A stretch of DNA of 64,000 nucleotides from Acestrorhynchus altus (Eukaryota; Chordata; Actinopteri; Characiformes; Acestrorhynchidae): positions 4,704,945 to 4,768,944 of the forward strand of contig CM067525.1 in the NCBI GenBank assembly GCA_034509495.1. The letters are read 5' to 3'. The first letter of the stretch is position 1; each line of letters starts with the position of its first letter. The notes beneath the pieces are model-generated. The model worked only from the letters and a program-made list of their open reading frames with translations, was not told the DNA's origin and did no database searches. This document shows positions 45,792-59,685 of this stretch, piece after piece. Made by a program: the position numbers and the translations under genes.

Positions 45792-46060
45792 GCTGAGCGG
45801 TCCTTTACCCCCACGAAGTACACAAACACACGTGCGTTTTCCCCGCCAAAACTTACACTACGAGCAACGATTGGCCTCTTTACCACGTGACTATTCTTTT
45901 TTTAAAAGCTGCAATAAATCTTAAAATGTAAAAACTTCAAGGGCGCGCAGAAATCTCCCGCCACCTGGCCGCGTATGGCGGGAAAGATCAAACAGCTGCA
46001 CGGAGGAAGAGGCGGGGCTTGAACTGGGGGGTTCTGGGAGATGAAGTTCGCACCTGTGTG
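45792..46060 (-). promoter_or_regulatory. Promoter region of dctpp1
   Basis: CpG-containing upstream sequence. On the coding strand there is a CCAAT box (complement of ATTGG at 45870-45874). A CACGTG E-box lies at 45884-45889, an E2F-like CCCCGCCAAAA at 45841-45851, and a second E2F-like GGCGGGAAA at 45977-45985. A ZNF143-like element is the complement of 46031-46050 (ACTTCATCTCCCAGAA on the minus strand). E2F control would suit a nucleotide-metabolism gene, but this is inferred from motifs alone. Confidence 0.5.
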
Positions 46061-46089
46061 TCTTCATCAGGGCCCATCTGGGTTATTCA

Positions 46090-46560
46090 TTTATTAATAC
46101 TGTAATACTTCACTTGGTTCGAGTCCCTCATTTACTTTTTTTAGTGAATTTTATCTGTTTGATCTGGCTAATATCATCTAATATATAATCATAAATAAAC
46201 ATAATCATAAATACACTGATTCATCAACAAAAATGCAACAATAATAAATAAATAAAAAAAACGATAATAATAAATAAATTGTTCTGCAAAGTAAATAAGG
46301 AAATAGAGTACTAATAAATGAATAAATTACGCATTTAAATACAATAAAATATAACAATGAATAAATTAATAAAAAATAAATCGTGAATAAATGAATAAGT
46401 AGGATATAACAAATGAGCAATTTCGTGTGATAAACGAGTTTAATTAAATGCAACAGTTCATAAATACATTAGACGCAGCAGATAACTAATTAGATCTCAA
46501 AATAAATTTATTTAAAAAATTAAATACAACAGTAAATAAATGTATATATGTTTATACATG
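46090..46560. other. AT-rich spacer between divergent promoters
   Basis: About 470 bp dominated by AATAAATAAAT-type words, separating the two GC-richer promoter regions. The 82-residue minus frame in it is low-complexity and not a gene. Confidence 0.6.
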
Positions 46561-46610
46561 TATTTACTGGTCGAACACAGGATTGTTGGCGGTTGTAAAT
46601 TTTTTGTAAC

Positions 46611-46755
46611 TTTACGTCACGTGTCCACAGTGCTTGTCTTCTACGGGGCGCTGTTGCATTGTGGGAGATGTAGTTCTCAGGGGTGCTGGCGCGGTTCGTC
46701 ACTCTGCCGCTGAGACTACATTTCCCAGCTCACCCCGCGTCGTAAACAGACAGCC
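46611..46755 (+). promoter_or_regulatory. Promoter region of gatb with two ZNF143-like motifs
   Basis: TTACGTCACGTG at 46612-46623 combines a CRE/ATF-like half site with a CACGTG E-box (46618-46623). ACTACATTTCCCAGC at 46715-46729 and its inverted counterpart GCATTGTGGGAGATGTAGTT at 46656-46675 fit the ACTACANNTCCCA core of ZNF143/STAF. That factor commonly drives TATA-less vertebrate housekeeping and mitochondrial genes. No TATA box is seen. The start codon follows 26 bp after the second motif. Confidence 0.6.
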
Positions 46756-46916
46756 ATGGCCGCCTCCTCTGCGAGCCGCAGCGCGTTAGTGCAGAGATGG
46801 AGCTCATTCCTCAGACTTCAGCACGTCTGCGGGGTTACTCACTGTAACACCTTCATCACAGGACGTTACACATCTGGACACACCTGTCCGCTTCCAGACT
46901 GCGCGCGCAGCAGGAG
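46756..46916 (+). CDS. gatb: gatb exon 1
   Basis: Residues 1-53 plus two bases of codon 54. Encodes the predicted mitochondrial targeting region ([15 protein letters not shown]...). Donor GTAGGA at 46917. This is the least conserved part of the protein, so the donor choice rests on phase agreement with exon 2 (AG plus T gives Ser). Confidence 0.85.
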
Positions 46917-49900
46917 GTAGGAGGCTTTAGTGTACAGGCTGACTTCCCTGACCCTTCCAGGGTCTGCTGGTCACGTGACCTCACTGACCACCTCAACATA
47001 GGCTTAGAACCCACACACCACCGAGCCTCACTGAAGAACATCTCCATTCTTCATAATAAGAGCTGTTTTCATAAGATCCTCTTACTAAAGTCCACTGTAC
47101 TGAGGCTTGGTCTGCTGTGACTAGATGTTCTGGACATCTGCATGGATCCCAGAGGCTGGATCTTCAAGATAAAGAAGTCACAGTATTCAGCCGTATAATA
47201 ATATATCACACTTCACTTTTTACATTCTCAGCTTACAAACCGTAATCATCTTGAAAAGAGACCTAAGGTTTGATTTCCGTTTCAGGTCTCTGTAATAAAA
47301 AAATAAGCACTTTTTGTGCTTTTATGGGGATTTTGGATCAAATCAAGGCCACTTTTGTGAATATATTAAATTGTGTTAGTAGTATTTACAGCTGAAAAAT
47401 GATATATTTGAGAAGGCAAAGGGCTTCTGAGGAGATGTCAACGTGTGGGACATGAGTGTGTCCTATAATTACTGTGTTATTGCAAATAAGAGACACTTTA
47501 AGTAGGTGACTAAGTGTTAATGAGGTGATGTACTCTACGTATGACCTGGTATTTAATGCGTCAGGCCATGTTAGTGCAACTGATGGTCCCTATAGGACCT
47601 TCTCACAATATGTTCATATTCTCCACATTAGTGTGGAACAGTGCAAATGTCTCCAAATGTAGTAGAACGACAAGAGGCTGAATAGAAAAAACATACATGT
47701 TAAAACAGATACGTGTGAAATGCAATGTTAAAAAAATAGCACATGGTCTTTTTTACTATATTTAAACATTAAAATTTGATCACTTCTACTTACACACACC
47801 ATCTTATGCCCCCTCCAGCAGTGTCAGTGAGAATGTGAATGGGGGTAGAGGGGAGCAGAGTAAAGGAGGAGCTGAGAGTAGGGGACAGTGGAGAGCAAGT
47901 TGAAAAAAAGGTTCCACAAGACGGAAACAATGTTATTTAAAAATAACACATCAGCCCATATCCTGCTTTTTTTTATATCCCGATATAATATAAATATAAA
48001 TTTCAGTCTTTTATATAATTCAAAAATGTATTAATGTTATTAATTATTTATTCATTTTATAAATTCAGTAAAAAAAATGATGTTGAATGAAAATCCTTAA
48101 ATTTGAAAGAATCAGTCAAAATTTGTTTTTGCCTGAGGTTCTCATAGATGGAGAAAACCAAAAATAACCAAGTGCATCTCAAACAATTAGAATATTGAAG
48201 GGTTTTTTTTATCTATATTTTCTGTGTAAATCAAAAAGGTAAAGTGGTATATTTTATAATCGTCACATTTAAAGTGACCTATTTCAAGTCTTTTTCATTT
48301 TATTTAGGAATTTATTGAAAATAAAAATTAAGGATTCTAATAATTAGGGTTTTACATTTTCCACAATGACACATTTATGAGAAGAATTAAAAGAAAAACA
48401 CCAAATAGAAACAGAATTTAAGAAAAAACAAATTCACAGAGACCAAAAAAAAAAATCACATTTTTTTTGTGACATTTTTCACAACTTTTTATGTCTGTCT
48501 ACATACTGGCATGTAAAAAATGTTAGCTGTGTTAATAGTGCAGTATTTGTGATTGTGAGAAGACGTGTTAATAGTGCAGAAACAAGCTGTTTGTTCTTCC
48601 TTTAGTGTTTCCCCTCAACTGTGTGGAGTCGTTGGGCTGGAGATTCACGCTCAGATCCATGCAACCTCCAAACTCTTCTCCAGCTCACGCGTGGCTTTCT
48701 ACAGCGCACCCAATTCATCAGTGTCGTTTTTAGACGCTTCACTGCCAGGAACCCTCCCGGTAGGTTCTACAGCGTGTTCAACTATATAAGATAAGAAGAG
48801 ATAATGAAGAGTTTATTGATACTGAATGAACTTCAGTATTACAGTAATATATGTACCATCACATTAATGTGTCCATGCAGGGTTCCTCCCCATGTCCTTT
48901 CAGAGTTTGCAGTTATCTCTCCAAAATTCACGTGGTAGGTTGTATACTAACTTGCCCTTAGGTGTATGGTACCACCACGGACTGCCTACCTGTCCAGTGG
49001 GCGTTCCTGCCTTGCACCCAATGATTGCCGGTAGGCTCTGGACCCCTGTCGACCCTGCGTCAAATAACTATAGAGGGTTACAAGAGCTAAATGAAGAACT
49101 AGGCAACGCAACAGAGATATGTGTATGCACATAGGTGAACATCTACCAGACATTAAGAAGAGCAGATTTTATTGCACTAATTGACATATGAGGCAGATAA
49201 GTTTATACTAAACTGTAGTATGAGTCTAATTTTATTGTGGTGTTTGTGCTGCATGTTCATTCAGGTGCTGAACAAAAGGTGTGTGGAGGCAGCAGTGATA
49301 ACCGGCCTGGCTTTGAAATGCTCCATCAACAGGAAGTCTCTGTTTGACAGGAAGCACTACTTTTACGCTGATATGCCTGTGAGTCTCAGGTTCCCAGTTT
49401 ACTATTTTTACTTTAATTAAGACCCTATGAATTCATTGATGGTGCATTTTTGATTATGCCTAACTTTAAAGGGACAAGTAATGGGAAAATAAAGAAATCA
49501 AAAAAAGAAAAAGAAATTATTGATTCTATCTTATTGGTAAATTTATTCAAACACAAAATGTATAATAATTTAAAAAAAAAAAGCTTGAAATATTTCCCTT
49601 TATGTCTAATAAGAGAATCAATGAATACAATATTCTTGTCCAGTTTTGATTTTTTGATTTTTTTAATTTCCTATTTTGGCCAGTTCCCAGTTCAACTTTC
49701 TTCCTGCATTGATTGCAAACAGTGAATTGGTGTCTTCTTCACTCACTGTGGAAAAACATATGGAGGACATGGCTGTGGCTGAAATGGATCCCTTTTTGAG
49801 GCTGAGACTATGTGGATCAAATAGCCACTGTGGGCCAGTGTTCAGCACCCACAGCTTCTTTTTGAACAGTTGCCAACGGCCCCCTGCTCCGATGCAATGA

Positions 49901-52900
49901 CTAATGATGTGGGGAGAGAGCGCCATCTACCTACCCGCAGAGAGCATGGTCAATTTTGCACTGTCAGACTCCAGCAGCCGATGGCAAACATCATGAACCG
50001 GGATTCAAACCTGCGATTCTTTAGTACCAAAGTGGAATTCTACCTTATCTTGAACCTCATGCAATTCTGAGATATTTCAGACTAAATTAGTTACATAATT
50101 TGATTGTATTCATTCTTCCTTGCAGTATCAGTCAGCGCGTTCTGCTGGTGTCTAACGAGTACATTCAGCTTAGCCATGCAGCAGATAAAAGTGCTCTGAA
50201 AAGATCACATGCTGCTCTTTCTGCTCTCTGAGAGGCAGCGCTGACGTCCGGTAAAGCAGAGGGAGACCTACTGCTGTGCTGACAACTGGCAGGAGAGAGC
50301 ATGAATAAGCATCAAACTCAGATCCAGGCGTGTGTGAGGAGGAAAAGCTGAGTTTCTGCCCAATCCTCCAGTGCCAACAGGCCCTTGACTGATTGGTTTT
50401 CATCCCAGCAGTCGTTTGGAATTAAAGTGGCTTTTCTGAAGCGTGTCTGTGTGTCCTGACGCCCCGCTGAAGAACACTGTAATTAGGCGTGTGGATTAGC
50501 TGCCGGGGCACCGAGCCGTGTTATTAGAGCTGGTAGAAAAGTTGGGCGTGACCGCCGCTTTAATTCTCACACAAAAGCCTGAGCAAAGCCTCAGCATCGC
50601 TGTCACAATTAAAGCGATAGTTTAGTTACCAAAAAAAAAAAAAAACACACACGTTTACACTGGCCTTATCCCAGAGCCAGACCGTCCTGTAGGCTCAGCA
50701 CTCACATTGCGTAGGGCCCCAACGTTATTAAAGGACCCCCTTCTTCCCTGGCCTCAAATTAGGGCGAGAATCTATCCTTCTGGACATGAGAAGTGGAAAA
50801 AGACTCTACGAGCAAGAGCGAGAGTGTGAACAGCAGTCAAGAAAACCTAGTTGTTCTTCTCAAGGTTGCATGGTTAATAAATAATAGGATAGTAACCATA
50901 GCTACGGGAAGTTTTAAATTCCACCTTAAAATGTGAAGTGCAAAGTTGAGTAGTTCCACTTTAAATCCTGCATCTTGTTCACCAGCTGCTTACTTGATTT
51001 TTCTGTTCCACCTTAAATAGTGGAGTTAAATTCAAGTCCTACAACTTGGTTTCTTACCATTATAGATATTCCACCTTAAATTCTATGTGTACGTCATTAA
51101 ATCATCTAGAGCCAGTGTATGATGTGAAGGGTGATCACACTCCTATATCATGAGGATGAATTAATTAGCATCATAAGACAATTATAATGACAGTCCTGGG
51201 GAGGACTTATCAACACCATATTAACCGTCTAGTAAACCACTTAGCAGTGCCATCGCAACCACTGGAGCTGCAGCAGAGCCGTCCCATCCTCATCCTCTCG
51301 CAGTGTAACCAGAAAGCTGACTGGCTGTCTTTTTGATGGGTGGGGCTTTATCCATAAATAGATAGAGTTATGAAATCCCAATCAAAATTCCCAAAAGACC
51401 CTTTTTCTCGTCCCAGGATCGCATGGTGTTGTCTGGAGCCCTGCCCTGTATGTATCGCTCACTTGAGTCATAGCATTCATCATAACGCACAGATCTGATT
51501 GGCTGAGTAGTGTCATGTGTGATATGTTATTGGTCTGTGAGTTTTCTGGGCCAGTTATGCCAGTTAAAATTAGTCGAGCAGTTCAGGTCCAAGTCTGGAT
51601 TGTACAGGGCCTGGGACTGGACCTGGACTGACCTGTGTTCTAGACCATCTTTTAGTATTCTGGCTGTTATTTGGCTGCAGTGCAGAATGTTCGCTCCCAC
51701 ATACACTAACCACTGATGATTTTCCACTTTACATCTGAAGGAGAGCATCCTGAGGGACACTAAAGGAGAAAACTCCTTTTATTACCCTCCTTCGTCCATT
51801 GCCTCGTACAAATCCAATTTCTCCTGCACTCAGTTGCGTTTGTTTTTGTTGGTTTCAGTAATAAATTAATTGATTTGGTGGATTTCACAGATGCGGCGTG
51901 TTTTTTTTTCCTTTTCGTCTATGTTTTGTGTTCCTCTTGGCATGTCAATAACTATGATTAATGATCCGCCTTTTCCTCTTTCCTTTTTCCTTGTTTTTGT
52001 GGAACAGCAGAGGAGTTGCTATGGTAACAGCTGCGAGTGGGGTGTAGCAACAGAGGGATCTGTTCTCTAAGGAACAAACGAGCTAAAGACCAAATGACTG
52101 GTTGTTTACATCAGTCACTTCTTCAATGGGAGGTGCTCCACCTCACTGTTACCACTGATTCATCAAAACCTGCAAACAGCCAAGATGACCGAATGTGGGG
52201 CGTCTGGTTTGGGCCAGGGCTGTGTATTGGCAAGAATCTGGAGATGTGATATGCACACTATGTGTCCAAATATTTATGGACCCCTTTCTAATGATTGCAT
52301 TCAGCTACTCGAACTTGCACCCATTGCTGACACAGATGTGCAAATGCACACACAGCTTGTCTAGTACCTGTAGAGAAGGATTGCCAATGGTATAGGACTC
52401 TAGAGCAGATAAGCATGAACGTATGGTACCATGCCTGATGCCCGGCATGGGCTAGAGGGGTATAAAGGTCCCCAGCATTGAGTTGTGGAACAGTGTGAAC
52501 AGCTGTGTTCTTTGGAATGATGGAACTCTATCCAGTACTTTGAGGATGAGTTTGGAGTTGGGGATAGAGCCGATTCAGGGCAACTCTGGGCCTAATGGCC
52601 TAAATGCAGGGCTACATGAAAGGCTGCCAGTGGTCTCCAAGCAGTAAAATGTAATGGCACCGGTCAGTGATGTGTTTAGGTGGACCAGTGGACCCAACCC
52701 TTGCCTGGTGACATGTTGTTCACATGTTCACCAGGCACTCCTCTGCTCTCTGCTAGCTATTCTAGCTAGGTGCATCATCATTAAGTGCCAGGAACAGGCA
52801 CTGCCCTGTCGACAATGGGTGGTAATGCCTCCAAGGGTTCGTTCTGTGCCCCGTCCATCTGGCACCCACTTAAATGGCTTTGCTCAATCTCTTAACAGCT

Positions 52901-53296
52901 CTCATCTCTTCGTCATAAGCACACTGGCCAGTGGTCAACCCCACTCACAAGGTAACACTTATTATACAGGTGTGGGCGTTCCCAAGGCATCTTCTGAGGT
53001 TACTCCCCTTCGTAACCCATTTACAAAGTGAGATCACATGACTTGGCATGTCGCTGTATAATAACGTGCATTATAAACATCCTGATGGCCATATGTCTGT
53101 TTCCCAGAGCATCCGAGCCCATATGGCAGAACTGTGTCAATCTCCAGTCCAAAGAATTACTCTGAGGGAATTGGAATTGGATTTGGAACTCTGTTTCCTG
53201 TTTTGGAATGGGGCTCCATCCAGAGCATTTTAATTAAAGTCAGTAATTAAAATGGCATTGAAAAAATAACTGCACTGTTTCAGATTTTAAAATAAA

Positions 53297-53347
<51 letters not shown>

Positions 53348-53678
53348 TGTGTGTCTTGTGAACTCTCAGGCTGGTTATCAGATCACCCAGCAGAGACTGC
53401 CCATTGCAGTAAACGGGTTGCTCACCTATAGCTACCTAGGGGGGAAGAAGAGAAGCCAGGTGCTGAGCAGATGTGTGCGGATCAAACAGATCCAGCTGGA
53501 GCAGGACAGCGGGAAGAGTCTCCATGACGACCAGCGCAGCCAGACTCTCATAGACCTGAACAGAGCAGGTATAGCCTGTTGGTTTAACTGCGGGACGGAG
53601 AGGGTCCGACTGTAATGAAAGAATAGCACCAGCTGTTTAATCTGTACACCATTAACCATCACCCAGCTCAACCACAGT

Positions 53679-53737
<59 letters not shown>

Positions 53738-55566
53738 TCTCTCTCTAGGGGTGGGTCTGATGGAGTTGGTGATGGAGGCAGATATGAGTTGTGGTGATGA
53801 AGCTGCAGCGGCAGTGAGGGAGCTCCAGCTCGTCCTGCAGACGCTCGGCACCTGCCAGGGAAACATGTCCGGTCAGTCTCACACACGCTCATACTAGGTC
53901 AGGTCAGTGTGCGTGGTCAACCAACCCAGTAATATCTGGAGGTGGCCAGATAACGCACAAGGTAGATGTTTGTAATAAAGTGGCCAGTGAAAGGCTGATG
54001 CTGAATGGCTGAGTGAGATCCTGATGTGTGACCGCTGCAGGGTGTGGGGTGTGTGTGTAATGCTGGAGCAGATTGTGGTCCGTTTCTGAAACGGATCACG
54101 TTTGAGTCTTAAAGAGAGTAAATAATTGGTTTCTCCTTCATCTCATTGCAGCTTGTCATCGGCCAACCAAACCGTTGTCTTCTCATATTGAGAAATTCAA
54201 GCTTTCCAGTTTAATCAAAAGGCCCCCGAAGCAAAATACAGCAAATTGTTTATTTGGGTTTGAACGAAGCAGTGTGAGTGTTTCAGCAGAGCACAGGCCG
54301 CACAGGGACGATGCATTACTCACCTGCTTCATGCAAATATAATCATTCGCATTCAAATTTATGCACAGTCTTGCATGCCGAGTTTCACAGAATTCAGGAA
54401 GACTGCAACAAATGAGTGATTTCAGCAAGTTCATCTTTCTGCCCATTTTCTCTCATTCAGTATCTCCATCTCTCCCCCTGTTTTCTTCTCTTTCGCTCCT
54501 CCGTCTCTTGCATCCAGTTTCTCAGATTATTTGACTATTTAATTCTGCGTTTTAATAGATTTTTCAAGGACCCCAACCACACACTGAATGCATCATATTT
54601 GACAGTTTACCTCTCTTTCTCTCTCTCTCTCTCTCTCTTTTCACTCTCTTTCTTTCTAGAGGGGCAGTTAAGGGTGGACGCTAACGTTTCTGTGCATCGT
54701 CCCGGAGAGCCACTAGGTGTGAGGACTGAAGTGAAGAACATCAACAGTGCTCGATATGTAGCTAAAGCCATAGGTAAGAACCATTCCTGCTGAAAACGCC
54801 ACCCTCCCCAGGCTCCGCCCACTCATTCGGAGCTGCTGTGCTGAATGTTTTCCAAGCTGATGTTCTGATGTTCTACAGATTATGAGATCCAGAGGCAGAT
54901 AGAGGTTCTAGAAAGTGGTGGGACTGTTGTGAATGAGACAAGAGCCTTTGACAACAAATCTGGGTAAGAAACTGAATGAAGTCATTAGAAGGGTTGTCCG
55001 CAAACTTTTGGACTTATTATTAATATACAGGATAACGCTGCTGATCCTCTCTACTCTTCCTCTCTCCTCCATGCCAGGACCACCATCCCTATGAGAGACA
55101 AGGAGGGACTTCAGGACTACAGGTGAGCATGTTGGGGTCGGGTTAAAGAGGGGACAAAATTGGTGCATTGTATTTGATGGGGGAAGAGCCCTAATGGGGT
55201 TGGAACTTCCAAAAATTAAAAATTAAACAAAAAGAGTGTAACAGGGAGAGATGGAGGCAGAGGAGGACAGAAAGTCATTTATGCATCAAATATGTTTTCA
55301 TTGTACAATTACATACGTTTAATTTGGTTGATTATAGTAATGCTTTACCAACGCAGGTGTAAATCTGTCACATCAGTAAAGCAAACTGAATTGAATTAGA
55401 GAGTGAAAGATAGAGTGAGTGACTGCGAGAGAGATCCACAAAGGCTGTGGTGTCCTGGTGGTGCTGTAGATGAGCTGTGTGATAGCCTGGGTGGGAAGGG
55501 GTGGGGGGTCTGAGTGATAGACAGAGGATTAGACTCAGTAATGGAAATGCCTGCCCTAATATCTCA

Positions 55567-55601
<35 letters not shown>

Positions 55602-55717
55602 CTCTCACCCTACAGCAGCATGCACTTTCCTTTATCCCGTGGTTCCCTCTCGCTGTCACATGTTCATATCAGCCCCTCTCTTTGGTTATCCACCTTAAAT
55701 TCAATACTCATCACATT

Positions 55718-55759
<42 letters not shown>

Positions 55760-55820
55760 ATCTCTCTCTCTCTCTTGCTCTCTCTCTCTCTCTCTCTCTC
55801 CAATCTCTCTCTCTCTCTCG

Positions 55821-55871
<51 letters not shown>

Positions 55872-58800
55872 AGGTTTATGCCCGAGCCAAATCTGCCCCC
55901 TTTGTTCGTTTACAAGTGTGTGGCCTCCATGCCTGCTGGTGTTGACCCCACCCAGGTGGTGGTGGTGGACAGGTTGGAGGCTGAACTACCAGAGCTTCCA
56001 GGAGCAAGGCGGTCCAGACTGGTGGAGCAGTACAGAATCATGCCTCAGCACAGCTTTACACTGGTGGTGAGAGGCCGCGAACACTGCACTTGACGCTGTG
56101 ATTGAAATTCCTCTTTCTGTCGGCTCTCCTTGGTCTCCATGGTCTGCCCTGGTAAACGTTTACGGTGTTTTTCCACTGTGTGGTACCAACACCACCCTCC
56201 TCGACGGTTTTCTTTTCCATTATCAGGTGTCCAGTACCTGAAACTGGTTCTATTTTCATACCTGCTCACTTGTGGATCCAAGCAGTTTGAGTAGGGACTG
56301 AAATATGACTTGTTAACCTTGCAGCGCACCGATTGGCCAGAGTGACGTAGCACTGTCATATTGTGTCTGACCTGTAAAGTAGAGCGGTGTAGTGTTGTTT
56401 CCAAGCACTGGTCCAGTGCCAGTAGTGTATGCCAGTTAACACAGTATAAACCATAAACAGGTTCCTATGTATAATTGATCATTTTGGCTACTGCCTGTGT
56501 TTCAGAACGAGGACGGGCTAGTGGACTACTTTGAGCGGGTAGTCCAGCACACAAAAGTGGAGCCGAGGAAGGTGATTGGCTGGGTGGTGCGGGACCTCAT
56601 GGGTAGTTTGAACCAGCAGGGTCTAAAGGTCACTCAGAGGTGAGTCAGACAGTGAGTGGAGCTGAAATCTTTCAAGTCTTTCATCCCAATTTCATCATCT
56701 ATTGCTGGGCGTAACAGCCGACACCGAAACCCTGTACATCTTATTATCAGCTGACCTTTCGCACGGGCATGTTTAACTAACATTCACTCGTTCCCTTGGC
56801 CTGCTCAGCACTTGAGGATGTGCCAGTACAGTGCGCAGCCTGCATCCCAATCAAACATCTTTTTAAACAGCTGTACGTGAGAATTAGGTGTTTTTGGCTC
56901 GTGGGCTCCATCTATGGGTGGAGAGTATACTATGAGCACTTTGAGCTCCCCTCCATCATGGCACGCGTGGCTGAGTAATATTACCTGATTATATGATTCA
57001 GCTCACGCAGCGTTATTCAGGTCTGACATGTTGTCCCGACTGCTTCACCAGAGTCACACAGTGCAGCGGCCAGCTTGGTGAGCCTGGAGTAGCAATGATT
57101 GGATCTCCTTATTTCAATCAATAAAATGAGGATGATGCTTATTATCAGTGTGGTCAAGCATTTACCGCTTCAAGGGATTGAAAAGTTAAGCTAAAATGAA
57201 ACAACTACTTGAAATAACAACACAAATAAATGACAAATTAATTAAAAGTAGATTTAATAATGATGCCCAAGCTGGTGATGGTTCAGCATAAAAGACTGGA
57301 GTGAAATAAAAGTTTAATAGTCAAATCAAAGATGATAAAGAAATTAAATAATTAGTAATGAGAAGATATATGATATATATGAGGTACATAAATATATCGA
57401 AATAAAATATACGACAACGTAAAATAATAGAATCATTTATACACCGTATTTTATATTTATACAATATTATGAAAAATGATTCTAATTAAAAACGACCTTA
57501 AATAATAAATAATAATCATGATACAAATTATGTGAAATTAAGTAAAATATGTCAAGTCAGAGGAGCATCACAATACATTTGTGGTGAATGTTATTTTACA
57601 GTAAAATGCTCTGCTTTCTAAATGCTGAACGAACTTTAGATCAGGGAGTTGACAGATAATCGGAAAATGAAAAATGTGTGAAATATTATTTGTATCTTCA
57701 GTTTTGTATCTCATTGTTCAACATTTAATGAAATACATTCACAGAGAGAAGAGAGAAGAGTTATTTTCCTCCATTATGCTGTATTTATGTTACTGTACAG
57801 TCAGAAAAGCGAGGGTAGGGAGAACGCTTGTGCAACTGGCCGATATTTGATTTATTAAACATTACATTAATCAGCTGTTTTTATTCAGAATCCTGATCGA
57901 ACATGAACATCAATAATCAGTTTCTGGATCAGAGGCATTTTAGGATGAACCATTGTGAACACAGATCAGCAGCTTGCAGCTCGTGTTTACAGTCAATATA
58001 CCAATGATCTCGTAGAAGAAAGTGAATGAGGGGGCAGAAGACGCTGATCAGAGTCCCTGATGGTTTGAAATCTGATTACTGAACTCAGATCCAGCTCTGA
58101 TCGGATTTCGGAACCTTATCCCGTTCTAATAAATCGGAGAATGCTGTTCACGTGACCACTGAAATAATCACACTGCAGAGTCTGATTAAGATCAGATTAT
58201 TATGTGCATGTAAACGCACTGATGGTTAGGAAAAGGAAACACACTGTGTTTTGTACACACGGGAATTAATCCTCCACGTTACCCATCCTCACACAGTGAT
58301 ACACACATACACACTAGTGACTTCACACACCAGGGGGCAGTGAGCACACGTGCCCAGAGCAGTGGGCAGCCCTATCCTCAGCGTGCGAGAAGCAGTTGGG
58401 GAGTTCAGTGCCTTGTTCAAGGGCACTTCAGTCATGTCCTGCCAGTTCAGGGATTCGAACCCAGTAACCTTCAGTCACAAAGCTGGTTCCCCAAGCACCA
58501 GACCACGGCTGCTCCTAAGGAAACTAGTGTTGTTACTGGAAGGTTGCTGGTTCGAGTCCCAGAACTGGCAGGACACAACTAAACTGCACTTGAGCAAAGC
58601 ACTTGACTTCCCAGCTGTGTGTGTGTGTGTGTGTGTGTTTCACTGTGTGGATGTTTACATAATGAAAATAACATTTACATAATGAAACCCTTTTCTTTAG
58701 GTCATGTGACCTTTTGTATTGAAATGGACTTTGAAGCAGTGTGTCCAAACCCTGAATGGATTAAGGTCTGGAATATGAGGTCTTCGTTTTTGTCCAATCA

Positions 58801-59638
58801 CTGGGAGGAAAGAGAGAGAGACAAAAAAAGTGGTGGACAGATGGATCTTTGGCTTTCATTCTTCTTCTGATTTCACTCTCTCTTGCTCTCTCTCCCCTCC
58901 TTTTTCTTCCCTTTCCTTTCTTAATTCTCTTCATTCCACTCCATCCTTTCTTCCTTTTTCTACCTGTCTGAGGGGATAATGAGCAGCACTGACTCACACA
59001 GCTCTGTAAAAGGCCAGAGACTCAATCACTCTGTGTGTGGGTGGGTGGGTGTGTGTGTGTGTGGGTGGGTGGGTGACAGTTTGCTAATTGATTGTTTAAG
59101 TGTGCAGTGATGAATCGTTTAGAAATGAGACTGAACCGCTGAGAATAAAGTGTGTGTGTGCGTGTGTGTGTGCGTGTGTGTGTGCGTGTGTGTGTGCGTG
59201 CGTGTGTGCGTGCGTGTGTGCGTGCGTGTGTGCGTGCGTGTGTGCGTGCGTGTGTGCGTGCGTGTGTGTGTGCGTGTGTGTGTGCGTGTGTATATTCCTT
59301 CTTGCCCCTGATTGCAGTTCAGCAGCAGTAAATAACCAGAAATTGAGGTTGTATTTGCTTGCTGCCTTGGGATGTATGCAAGTGTGTAAGTGAGTTCTCT
59401 AGATCACTGACTCGAGACAGACTTGATGATCAGCTCCACGTTTTTTTACGGTGCTCATTGACACTGAATGAGTGGAGCCAAACCACACAACCACACACAA
59501 ACACTACCACATACACACCTCCTCACATACATACTAGTACATAACCAGGCCTGGAGGACAGTTAGTCAACCATGATGTTTTGGATAAAGTAACATCCAGT
59601 AATGAGTTCTCCTGGGTCCGAACACACTCACACTCACA

Positions 59639-59685
<47 letters not shown>

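Noticed and set aside
45413..45886. 157-codon minus frame and plus-strand frames overlapping dctpp1
   Set aside because: Shadows of the GC-rich dctpp1 coding region in other frames, without family similarity.
55514..56093. Long Ser/Leu frames of over 140 codons
   Set aside because: They come from (CT)n in gatb intron 8; only 55874-56066 in one frame is a real exon.
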